This document shows positions 33,413-43,059 of a DNA stretch of 64,000 bases, one piece after another; the first letter of the stretch is position 1, and every line of letters starts with the position of its first letter. The notes beneath the pieces are model-generated. The model was given only the letters and a program-made list of their open reading frames with translations, had not been told where the DNA came from and did no database searches. The position numbers were made by a program, and so were the translations under genes. The stretch is from NCBI GenBank assembly GCA_043228905.1, contig JBHGNT010000003.1:19840001-19904000 (forward strand), written 5' to 3'. Source of the DNA: Azolla caroliniana. Taxonomy: Eukaryota; Polypodiophyta.

Positions 33413-34400
33413 AGTCAATGTGAATAACAAAAGAAGAATGTCTTTCTAGAGTAGGTCCCCAAAACTAAATGGCTTGAAATGGAATCGTGAATAGCCAATA
33501 ATCAGCTTCTGTGCCTGATCACTGGACCTGAAATTGCTGCCCTCTGAAAGAATTCATCATTGGGTGAGGTGATCCAAAATGGAAAGGTCAATGGGACAAC
33601 GAAAGCACATACAATGTCGTGTGATTAGAGGAAGCTTAAAGTAGGGATATAAATCAAAAGATTTTGTACTTGTTGGTTATACTATATAATTGTAAGATAG
33701 CTATATTATCCCTAAAGCCAGATACCTTATTCGTAACTTAAGACAAATGCGACCATCAACTTATAAATCAGAAGTGACCATACCCATTGGGTATACTAAT
33801 AAAAGCAGACCAATATCTGATTCAAAACTTGTAGTGAAATACTACTGCTATAAGATCTCTACTAGATTATTTGAATGGTAGTCACTACCTTCTTTCTTTA
33901 GGTACTAGGTTTCCATGTGGAATTTGAAACTTTCTCAAAGGATCATTAACTTCATATGAATGGTTACATAAACCAGGGTAAGAATCCGACACTATTCTTT
34001 GTGATTGGAAGTGCATTTTATGTATAGATAGAAATTGAAATGCCACCCCTTTACATCACATAAACACACTAAAAATTAATCACATAAAAACAAAAAACAT
34101 AAGATTTGAAGGCTAAATAAACAATAAAGGTTTAAACAAACCTAAAAGACATACATCCAAGTAATGCTCTCATACTATATTTTAACTCACCTCAACACCA
34201 GAAACACCAATTATATCCATATTCCACTGATAATGTTCACGTCTCCTTCCCCTTGTCATCCTTTCATAACGCCAACATTGTCCTATTGCAAACCATTTCA
34301 TAGGAAATGGCAGAGACGAGAACTTTAAACAGTTTTCTTCCACACATTATGGCTACACGTTGACGTTGCGTGTTTCATGTACCCTTTCTGCAGTACTAAT

Positions 34401-34609
34401 TGTTGGATCTGGAGTAATGGAGGCGGACGAGCTGCTGTTTTCTGGCCTGCACAGAAAATGTCGAACACACACACACAGAGAAAAACAGCACACAGACAGA
34501 GGAAAAACACAACAACTTTTTGGGGGCAAATGAAACCCTCATTTCTATTAGTTTATATACCTATGCGTAAATAGTAAGAAATTACAGATTTGGCCTTTTC
34601 TTACTATCA
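34401..34609 (-). repeat. Copia-2 3' LTR, normal
   Basis: Read on the minus strand, it starts TGATAGTAAG and ends CAGATCCAACA. It is the only complete LTR of the element. Confidence 0.85.
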
Positions 34610-34732
34610 ATCTCCCACTAAAAGGCCAAACTAGGGATCAACAAAGCTGATGGGGAGATTGAACAAGACCTACACATCCTACTTGATGAGTATGTTACAC
34701 AATGTACAAGAAACAATGTGTAACCTCATGAC

Positions 34733-36964
34733 CTAAGTTATCCCCATCAAGTGGCAGCAATGCTCTAGTGCTTCGTGCGATAGAGCCTTGGTCAACGCAT
34801 CTGCGGCATTGTCTTGAGAGACAACTTTCTCAAGACTAATATAGCCAGCAGCTATGCATTCTCGAATGAAGTGATATCTCACTCCAATGTGCTTGGTCTT
34901 CGCATGGTATACTGGGTTTTTAGCCAATGCAATGGCACTCTGACTATCACAAAACAATATGGGTACAAGCTTAGATATGCCCATGTCACAAGCTAATCTG
35001 GACAGCCATACGGCTTCCTTACAAGCTTCGCTAGCTGCGACATACTCTGCTTCTGTAGTGGACAGAGCAGTACATTTTTGGAGACGAGATCTCCAAGATA
35101 TCGCACCTCCCATAAACTGAAAAATATATCCTGAAGTGGATTTTCTGCTGTCAGAGCAGCCAGCATAATCAGAATCTGTGTATCCGATGATGGATACAGT
35201 TCCACCACCTAAACATAGACACCTATTCTTAGTGCCACACAGATATCTTAAAATCAGTTTAACTGCCTCCCAATGTTTATTACCAGGATTGGACATAAAT
35301 CTGCTCACAGCTCCCACTGCGAAAGCAATGTCTGGTCTGGTCGCTATCATAGCGTACATAAGACTCCCAACAGCGGATTGATAAGGAACCTTGGACATGA
35401 ATTTCTTGTCCTCATCGGATGTGGGGCAATCACGTGTGCTCAGATTTACATATGAAGGTAGTGGAGTGCTTAACGGCTTCGCATTCTCCATATTAAACCT
35501 CATGAGCACTTTCGATATGTACTCAGCCTGAGACAAGTAAATACATCGCTTACTCCTATCACGAGTGATACGCATACCAAGAATATGTTTTGCATCTCCC
35601 AAATCCTTCATGTCAAAATTCTGGCTCAAGTTTTTCTTTAACGAGGATAACTCATCCTTGTTTTTACCAGCAATAAGCATGTCATCAACATATAATATCA
35701 ATGTGATAAAACTCCCATCTGAACAGTTTTTCGTATAAAGACATGCATCTTCATTGCTTCTAGTACATCCTTGAGTCTTCATAAAGGCATCAAATTTCTG
35801 ATACCATAACCTCGGGGACTGCTTAAGCCCATACAAACTCTTCTTGAGTTTACATACCAAATGTTCTTTTCCCAATACTTCATAACCTTCTGGTTGTTCC
35901 ATATAAATGTCCTCATCAAGGTCCCCATGCAAGAAAGCAGTCTTCACATCCATTTGGACAAGTTCCAAATTCTGATTTGCAGCCAATGAAAGCAACATAC
36001 GTAATGTAGTCATCTTAACTACATGAGAAAAGGTTTCATCAAAGTCAATTCCATATTCTTGCTTGAAACCTTTTGCAACCAAGCGTGCTTTATACTTTGG
36101 AGAAGCACTATCAGATGTATACTTATACTTGTATACCCATTTGCATGGCAATGCTTTCCTGTCCTTTGGCAAAGGTACTAAATCCCAAGTACCATTTTTA
36201 TAAATGCTGTCCAATTCACTTTGCATGGCCTGTTTCCATTTCACATGGTCATTTACAGATATGGCTTCATTGTAACATGAAGGCTCACCGGCATCTGTTA
36301 GCATTACATAATCAGCAAACTTACTAGGTGCCTTGGGCACACGCATAGATCTCCTCAATGAATCCTGAACCTGAGTGCCATCAGGTTGTGCATGAGAAAC
36401 CTCATTCTGAGCATCATCATTATGAGCATATTCTTGCTGAAAAGCATCATTTTGCACATCATTGTGTTGAGCATTATCATTTTGGGCATCTTCATCCTGG
36501 TCAATAACAGTTTTTTGTGACTGCGAAGCATCTACATCAATAAGATTTTTCTGTTTTTCATCAACAAAAGGCGTACTATCTTTAAATGCAACCTTTCTCA
36601 CTTCTACCTCCTTTACGGACTGTTTATGCATTTTGTTCTCGTCAAAAACAACATCACTACTTCTGACCACAGTACGTGTGTCAGGGTCCCATAAGCGATA
36701 TCCAAACTGTCCATCAATTCCGTAACCAAGAAATATACATTTTCTGCATTTATAGTCTAATTTCTTTCTTAAAGTTTTTGGAATGTGTACATACGCTTCG
36801 CATCCAAAAACTCTAAGATGAGCATAATGAGGTGTCTTGCCAGTCCACACCTCTTGTGCCACTCTTAGACCTATGGCTGTGTTCGGTGATAGGTTAATCA
36901 CATGGACTGCTGTTAAAACAGCTTCTGCCCAAAAGCCTTGCGAGAGGTTTGCATGGTGTAGCAT
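34733..36964 (-). CDS. Copia-2 integrase C-terminus, reverse transcriptase and RNase H
   Basis: The open frame of 743 residues begins at the Met at 36964, 13 nt beyond an in-frame TAG that separates it from the upstream frame. It holds the integrase end (ANLSQGFWAEAVLTAVHVIN, VFGCEAYVHIP), an acidic and Asn/Gln-rich spacer, RT (CKWVYKYKY, LVQMDVKTAFLHGDLDEDIY, catalytic YVDDMLIAG) and RNase H (GYTDSDYAGCSDSRKSTSGY, ALSTTEAEYVAASEA, DSQSAIALAKN, ADALTK). All catalytic motifs look intact. The products would copy and integrate the element. Confidence 0.93.
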   Translation of the reverse strand: MLHHANLSQGFWAEAVLTAVHVINLSPNTAIGLRVAQEVWTGKTPHYAHLRVFGCEAYVHIPKTLRKKLDYKCRKCIFLGYGIDGQFGYRLWDPDTRTVVRSSDVVFDENKMHKQSVKEVEVRKVAFKDSTPFVDEKQKNLIDVDASQSQKTVIDQDEDAQNDNAQHNDVQNDAFQQEYAHNDDAQNEVSHAQPDGTQVQDSLRRSMRVPKAPSKFADYVMLTDAGEPSCYNEAISVNDHVKWKQAMQSELDSIYKNGTWDLVPLPKDRKALPCKWVYKYKYTSDSASPKYKARLVAKGFKQEYGIDFDETFSHVVKMTTLRMLLSLAANQNLELVQMDVKTAFLHGDLDEDIYMEQPEGYEVLGKEHLVCKLKKSLYGLKQSPRLWYQKFDAFMKTQGCTRSNEDACLYTKNCSDGSFITLILYVDDMLIAGKNKDELSSLKKNLSQNFDMKDLGDAKHILGMRITRDRSKRCIYLSQAEYISKVLMRFNMENAKPLSTPLPSYVNLSTRDCPTSDEDKKFMSKVPYQSAVGSLMYAMIATRPDIAFAVGAVSRFMSNPGNKHWEAVKLILRYLCGTKNRCLCLGGGTVSIIGYTDSDYAGCSDSRKSTSGYIFQFMGGAISWRSRLQKCTALSTTEAEYVAASEACKEAVWLSRLACDMGISKLVPILFCDSQSAIALAKNPVYHAKTKHIGVRYHFIRECIAAGYISLEKVVSQDNAADALTKALSHEALEHCCHLMGIT

Positions 36965-36979
36965 GGAGACAACTCTGTC

Positions 36980-38377
36980 CTAGATGGTTCTATTCATCCT
37001 CTCAGCCACACCATTTTGGACAGGGGTGTAAGGAGCTGTAAACTCTCTCCGAATACCTCTAGACTTACAAAAGTCAACAAATTCGTGAGAGGTATACTCA
37101 CCTCCATTGTCCGAACGTAAAGCCTTAAGCTTTATGTCCTTTTCTAGCTCAACCGAACTAAGCCATTTTCTGAAAGTGGGGTATACATCATCCTTTCCCT
37201 TAATTGGATAAGCCCAAACTTTCCTAGTGGCATCATCAATGAAAGTAACAAAATATAGGGCACCACCCAAAGATCTTGTGGGCATAGGTCCACAAACATC
37301 CGTGTGGACAAGATCCAATGGTTTAGTGGATGAGTTTACACTAGTCTTATGTGCACTTCTAGTTTTCTTACCATGTTGACAATGCTCACATAAGGCAAAA
37401 TCAGAGAATGACAACTTAGGTAAGTGGCCATAACGAGATAGGATTTCCATGCCATTTCTTGACATGTGGCCCAAACGACCATGCCAAATGCTCGTCATTG
37501 GCTGGTCTGTGACAGCCAACAAGTGTTCCTTTTGATGAACAAATAGAGGGTAGAGGGAACCAACTTTGTTCCCTTTTGCAACAATCATATTTCCTTTCGT
37601 TATACGAAAGGATTGAGAAGCAAACATCACCTTATATCCATTGTCATCAAGCTGACCAACGGAGATCAAACTACGAGTTAGTTGGGGAACATGGCGTACA
37701 TCTTTAATGGTTAAATGAGCACCATCACTAAAATGCATTGAGATATCTCCAATGCCAATCACATCGCATTGATGTGAGTCTCCAAGTCGAACTTTCCCAA
37801 GCGACTTGGCTTCATAACATGTGAACCACTCTCTATGTGGAGTCACATGAAACGATGCACCGGAGTCCAACAACCACGTATATGATGGAGAAAAGACCGT
37901 GTTCACCCCAGCATGTGTGCTAACATCATCTAGGACCAAGATGTCCGTCTCACCACATGTTGCATTTACTTCCTCCGTTTCCAACAAGGAAGAGGGACCA
38001 CTAGATTGTCTACCATGCCCTCTAGCATTATCTTTCTCCTTATTTTTAAGGGCATAACAATCTTTCTTAAGGTGACCCTTTTTATGACAGTAATGGCACT
38101 CCATATTTTTCTTCCTAGATTTGCTTCTACCTCTATCATTTCCACCACTATTTCTTGTTTGGCTCCTACCACGTTGTTGGTTCTTGCGAGGACCAACATC
38201 AGAAACATTATATACATCTCCATTGTGTGATGCAATCACAGATTTTCTACGAATTTCTTCACCCAAAAGAGCTCCACATATGTCATTATAGACTAATTTC
38301 CCATTTGGTGCACTTGCACTAATAGCGGTGCAAAAAAGTGTTCCATGAGCTAGGCAAAGTGCATAACAAAAATACAC
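36980..38377 (-). CDS. Copia-2 nucleocapsid, protease and integrase core
   Basis: In order, the frame shows a CCHC knuckle (CHYCHKKGHLKKDC), the protease motif LLDSGASFHVTP, the GAG-pre-integrase block WHGRLGHMSRNGM, the zinc Cys pair CEHCQHGKK, and the integrase core with Asp in HTDVCGPM, Asp in LRSDNGGEYTS and Glu in NGVAERMNRT. It ends at a TAG. The gag C-terminus is its first part: a frame change at a T run near 38335 separates it from 38319-38885. Confidence 0.92.
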   Translation of the reverse strand: MYFCYALCLAHGTLFCTAISASAPNGKLVYNDICGALLGEEIRRKSVIASHNGDVYNVSDVGPRKNQQRGRSQTRNSGGNDRGRSKSRKKNMECHYCHKKGHLKKDCYALKNKEKDNARGHGRQSSGPSSLLETEEVNATCGETDILVLDDVSTHAGVNTVFSPSYTWLLDSGASFHVTPHREWFTCYEAKSLGKVRLGDSHQCDVIGIGDISMHFSDGAHLTIKDVRHVPQLTRSLISVGQLDDNGYKVMFASQSFRITKGNMIVAKGNKVGSLYPLFVHQKEHLLAVTDQPMTSIWHGRLGHMSRNGMEILSRYGHLPKLSFSDFALCEHCQHGKKTRSAHKTSVNSSTKPLDLVHTDVCGPMPTRSLGGALYFVTFIDDATRKVWAYPIKGKDDVYPTFRKWLSSVELEKDIKLKALRSDNGGEYTSHEFVDFCKSRGIRREFTAPYTPVQNGVAERMNRTI

Positions 38378-38885
38378 ATTTCAACTCATCATCAAAAATC
38401 ATTTTCTGAGCCAGTAATTGTGACCATAATGCATCAAAATCATTCAAATGAGAAGCGACACTGTCATTGTCCTTCATTCGAAGATCATAAAGTTTTCTCA
38501 TTAGATAAACTTTGTTTGATGCGGTCTCTTTTTCGTATGTACTGGATAGTTTAGTCCATAGCTTTTCAGCTGAGTCACAGTCCAAGACCGTGAAATACAC
38601 GTTGTCAGCCAGGTGCAGTCTTATGGTAGACATTGCCAAGAGATCGAGCTCTTCCCAATCGTCCTTGGTCATGCCCTCGGGTCTCTTGGCTTCACCACTT
38701 ATAGCTCTTAATTGCCTTCTTTGAATCAGGACATCTCTCATCTGATTCTTCCACAGGGCAAAGTTGGATCCGTCAAATTTACGGATCTCAAGGTGGTCTT
38801 TTCCACTCATAGGGTGATTTCTATGGGAATTGAACGAACCACCGCGTGAGGTACTTGAAACCTCGGACATTTCAGAGGCAGCCAT
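38319..38885 (-). CDS. Copia-2 Gag N-terminal part
   Basis: The Met at 38885 starts a copia-type gag domain: KFDGSNFALWKNQMRDVL, WEELDLLAMSTIRLHL, EKLWTKLSSTYEKETASNK and FLLCTLPSSWNTF. The frame then fails at a run of six T. One T fewer would fit the downstream frame, so a one-base insertion (or a sequencing error) is likely. Confidence 0.9.
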   Translation of the reverse strand: MAASEMSEVSSTSRGGSFNSHRNHPMSGKDHLEIRKFDGSNFALWKNQMRDVLIQRRQLRAISGEAKRPEGMTKDDWEELDLLAMSTIRLHLADNVYFTVLDCDSAEKLWTKLSSTYEKETASNKVYLMRKLYDLRMKDNDSVASHLNDFDALWSQLLAQKMIFDDELKCVFLLCTLPSSWNTFLHRY

Positions 38886-39351
38886 TCGGAAGCTAGGTAA
38901 ACTTGGTCAATCCCAAATATAAACAACTAACAATAGTTGAGACACTACTCCCTACCTAGTCTCAAGCCGTGTTCTAGGGTAGGTATATGTGTTCGATTGA
39001 GGACAACACCTCTTTCTTATATCAGCCAAGGTAAAATGTCTGTAACCAAGACGTAACTTCAACGTCACAAACTCACATCAAGTGAGCAAGCATCGAAAGA
39101 AAAAAAAAAGAAACCAAACACAGGTTCTTTTGCGTGTAAATCCTCACTTCTGAAACAACAAGTCTTCTCTGTTTCTACCTTCCACCAAGGTCTATTTTTC
39201 CCCAAAAAATAGGCACACAAAAAAAAACTGTTCAAGACGGAAACGTGTAGTAGATATTACCTCTGTCGAGGTCCTGAAAAATAGCATGCGCAGAGGGGGA
39301 AAAAGCAAAAATGTAGATGCTTGTTGCTACACACAGTCTCACAAAGTCCAC

Positions 39352-39363
39352 GCTCTGATACCA
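39352..39363 (-). other. Copia-2 primer-binding site
   Basis: The minus strand reads TGGTATCAGAGC, one base from the LTR end at 39365. This is the initiator-Met tRNA type. Confidence 0.9.
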
Positions 39364-39364
39364 C

Positions 39365-39585
39365 TGTTGAATCTGGAGTAATGGAGGCGGACGAGCTGCT
39401 GTTTTCTGGCCTGCACAGAAAATGTCGAACACACACACAGAGGAAAAACAGCCCCCAAAAAGTTTTGTCTTTCTCTTCCTGTTTTTTTTTTTTGTGTGCT
39501 GTTTTTCCTCTGTGTGTGTGTTCGACATTTTCTGTGCAGGCCAGAAAACAGCAGCTCGTCCGCCTCCATTACTCCAGATTCAACA
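39365..39585 (-). repeat. Fold-back 5' LTR of copia-2: 88-bp perfect inverted repeat
   Basis: Positions 39365-39452 are the normal inner end of the LTR. Positions 39498-39585 are its exact reverse complement, separated by a 45-nt spacer rich in T (39453-39497). The spacer also matches LTR sequence in the inverted orientation (CCCCAAAAAGTT). The U3 part seen in the 3' LTR is missing. Because CTAAT flanks the whole structure, it was probably already present when the element integrated. Confidence 0.92.
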
Positions 39586-40296
39586 CTAATCGAGCTAACA
39601 ATGGTGTGAGTTCTGGACGTAGTGAAACCCAACGTCCACCTTTATCTTCAAAATTATAAAGTTGTGCATGAACAATAAGCAATTACTTCAAGCCAAACTG
39701 CCCTAATGTTGATTGTATTTTTACATGCATATAGTTCTCTTCCAAGGACCAATCATTACTCATAACGTCACCAGGAAAACATACAAGAAGAGATGATGTA
39801 TCAAAACCGCACAACATTCTAATAATAGATACATGTCCTCTATGGAACTGTCCTCAAAAGTGCTAGATATATGAGATCTAAACATTATTCACAGCATAGA
39901 AAAAGCTGATAGGATATCTGCTCAAATGAAAAAAAGAGTATAACACAGGATACTCAAAACAAACTAGCATATATGGGAGCACATAGAAGCATAAACATTG
40001 ATAAATTGTTTTCCAATCCTCGCATACTGTTTAAGCATATATGTATTTAAAACTAGACACCTGAGATAGAGTTACATGCCTCTCACCAACTCATAACCGA
40101 GGACCAATGCAAGACTCAACTATTTATGCATGTACTTAAGGAATGAACTCCAGTTCCCAAAATAAATCATCAGAAACAACATTCTATGCCTTTCACCAGA
40201 TGATGTCAAGGCAAGTTAAGTTTGGAAAGTGATGAAAACCCCAGTCCTCAATATGAAATATGACAGCGTTACCAGCCTCTCACCAGATGAGCTTAA

Positions 40297-40337
40297 TGCA
40301 TATATATATATATAGATAGATAGATAGATATAGATAT

Positions 40338-40372
<35 letters not shown>
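40297..40372. repeat. (TA)n/(GATA)n microsatellite in a HisRS intron
   Basis: Long runs of TA with an interrupted GATA/TAGA block. It carries no coding potential. Confidence 0.95.
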
Positions 40373-40373
<1 letters not shown>

Positions 40374-41600
40374 TTAGAAGTATAAGGAATGATGCCCATT
40401 CCCTATAAGGAGAACAAAATTATAATCAACAAAGCAAGGACAGTTCAATATGACAAAATTTAAATACGTAGATATATGATTTTCACTTATTCAATATCAT
40501 GCAAATGGTAGATCACTAATCATTCATGTAAACACATCTCTATAGTGCTTCATGTTTAGCCAAGAAAGAAATCCAGAGAATAAACAATTGAGCTTCTATC
40601 ACTTCCCTACAGGTAATGCACCAATTAGTCATGATTAACACTCAATAAAAAAAATGATCTCAGAGAAAACCAGAACAAAAACTTCGTCAACAAGACAAGA
40701 TGCACTTCCCTATAGGTAATCGCCAATTAGTCATGATTAACATTCAGTAAACAATGATCTCAGAGAAAAAGCAAACAAAAACTTCTTGACAGACATACAG
40801 ATGACTTACGTGAATCAAATTCAAAAGAGCAGCGAGGAAACGCATAGTATCAGACAATTACCTGCTGTGTAATTTCTTCACCTGCTTTTCTAACAAACAA
40901 TGCCTCTGATTCCAGGACAGGGAAATCTACCTCCTCGAATGCAAATAATCTGGACACCTTTAGGCATTGACAACATATATATAAATATCATTATGCAAAG
41001 GTATGATGGAAACGAAGAGCAACTCAATTACAAATTGACAATAATATATATACAGAGCAAGAGGTGTGATGAAAACTAAGAGCAAACCAATTGCGTATGA
41101 AAAACATGTGTATACTATGATACAAAGGCATGATGTAAACTTAGAGAAAATCAATTATGCACACATTATATCATTAAAAAAAGATGTGGGGAAAACACAG
41201 AGAAAATGGACACTGCATATAATTATGCTAAGGTGTGATGAAAAACAAGAGCAAAACAATTATACACAACACAACACACAAACATGTACATAAAAGGTGG
41301 TGCAACAAGCATATACATATCAATATCTATATCTATCTATTTATCTATCTACATATACATAAAAAGAAAGAGAAAATTCATTATAACATACAAAACTAAG
41401 AAGTGAAATTGTATACCTCTCTAAACTTCTGGAAGGGCCATCTGCGAAGGCGCATTTCCTCTGGTGCAAAGTCCCTAGTTCCGCGAGGTGGGTTATAATC
41501 AATGCTTTCATTGGGATGGAGGAGGGTAGGAGGGCCTGCAGCTGCTGCCCTCTGTTGATGTCGCCAGCTGCAGTCGTTGCCGCAAAAACAGATAGGCTTT

Positions 41601-43059
41601 TCCTACCTGTGTATGCACATCATTACAAGAATTGGCATTTTCAGATAGGCTTTTCCTTTTAGAAATGGAAAGTACATCAAATTTTCCTTTGTAGAAGCAC
41701 CATCACACAAGAGGAAAGCCATTTTCCGATAGAAACAGCCAAGTTTAACCAAATGTTCACACCTGACTCAATTTTTTTTGTTAAGCACCATTACATGAAA
41801 TATAGGCATCTGAGATAGGAGTTGCATTTACACACATAGTAAATGATAAGTTTTATCAATCATATACATTGATCTGCACTATTATTCGGCTTCTGCGAAG
41901 TGGCATCACATGAGAAATGGAACAAAAATCAATTCTCGAGAAAAATTTGTATTCTGAGAAACGCTTTTACATGAGTGGAAATACATTTTCAGATCAGCTT
42001 TTCGTTCCTGTATACACGTCGGAAATGGAATGCTGACCAATTTTGCATTTTGAGAAACACTATTACATGAAACAAAATACATTTTAAAACAGGCTTTTCC
42101 TTCTTGTATCACGTGAGATTTGACATGTTAACTAATTGTACACATGAGTGTGCTCTATTTCTGCTTCTGTGATATGGCAACAGATGGATTGGCTTTTCCT
42201 TCCTCCTACACCTCAGATATGGCAAGCTTAACAAATTTTCCACATGTAAATGTGCTAATATTGCATCTGAGAACCATCAATAGATAGGGGGATCTTCCAA
42301 GGCTAAAGTAAGATGATGTAGAGGTTAAGCTTGCACCCAAATTAGTGTGCCCTCACCAAAATAAATAAAAAATGTTAAGATGTTATTAAAAACTCGTATC
42401 TTACAATCCAGAGGTGCAAGTTCTAGAGGTGTTAAGAGTTGCAACTAACAAAACATGAAATTCTAGTTGATGAAATTCTAAAATTAGTTGACCAACAAAA
42501 CAAGCACAAATATGGATGGCCACAAATTGCTTTCATTTGCATATTAGAGTTATCATCCGACAGCCCTACTTGCGTATTAGAGTTTTGACCATGGATTAGA
42601 TTATGTAGGTGCAAGTAATCAATAACCCTCTCTCCGCAACACATGGTGCTCCTCCCCTTCAAAATAAATACTATTAATTGTATTTACTACCAATATATTA
42701 CACACTAATTCTCAACAATGCACATATTCAAACTACTGGATGTTGTGTGCCTCTTTGGCTATATTAAGTAGTGTGGAACAAGATCATATCAATCGCAACA
42801 TTGCAACATGTCAAATAAGATATCTTTGTATTAGGTTGAATCAATATTTTAGAAAACATTATATATGTGATATTATAAGGTCATTGAAATTAATGGATAT
42901 TCAGAATACAAAATACAAAACCAGTGGTAGGCTACAAAGTTTTTGTACACTTGCACTCTTTGCATTAACCATGACCACTTTGATGGAAAGAATCAGACAA
43001 CTTTTAGCTGCATTTGTTGGAAAGCATATCCTTCTTATGTCTCATGATAACTTCCACAA
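41601..43059. other. Intergenic region between HisRS and polygalacturonase
   Basis: I expected the HisRS first exon with a targeting peptide here but could not find one. Degenerate short repeats (TTTTCCTTC...AGATATGG-like, about 41640-42250) occur. No supported gene. Confidence 0.45.

Larger units (their letters stand above)
34401..39585 (-). mobile_element. Ty1/copia-2 retrotransposon inside a HisRS exon
   Basis: Identical 5-bp CTAAT flanks (34396-34400 and 39586-39590) mark a single insertion event that splits the codons for RLV of the synthetase. The element carries a 209-bp 3' LTR (34401-34609), a purine-rich AGTGGGAGATT tract next to it, gag-pol, the PBS TGGTATCAGAGC, and a highly abnormal fold-back 5' LTR (39365-39585). 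The coding region has only two evident defects, a one-base frameshift near 38335 and a TAG near 36980, which suggests a recent insertion. Confidence 0.93.
30779..41600 (-). pseudogene. Histidine--tRNA ligase, organellar type, disrupted
   Basis: Exons on the minus strand match class II HisRS in order: about 41417-41595 (YNPPRGTRDFAPEEMRLR), 40862-40957 ([28 protein letters not shown]), 39586-39661 plus 34383-34400 ([24 protein letters not shown], split by copia-2), 34191 to about 34323 (motif 2: [19 protein letters not shown]), 32090-32188 (NVGLGITSEDVGIPVSNRK), about 31845-31904 (SDNEAVRELNQLFALASGYGY), 31397-31553 (anticodon domain) and 30779-30941 (GTSEWERGSVRVKNL to the stop). The family charges tRNA-His. 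Three faults suggest a dead copy. The retrotransposon sits inside an exon. The acceptor at 39662-39663 reads AA. Coding blocks between the 32.1, 31.9 and 31.5 kb exons, including the region that should hold LAYYTG and motif 3, are absent. No first exon with a transit peptide was found. Confidence 0.85.
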
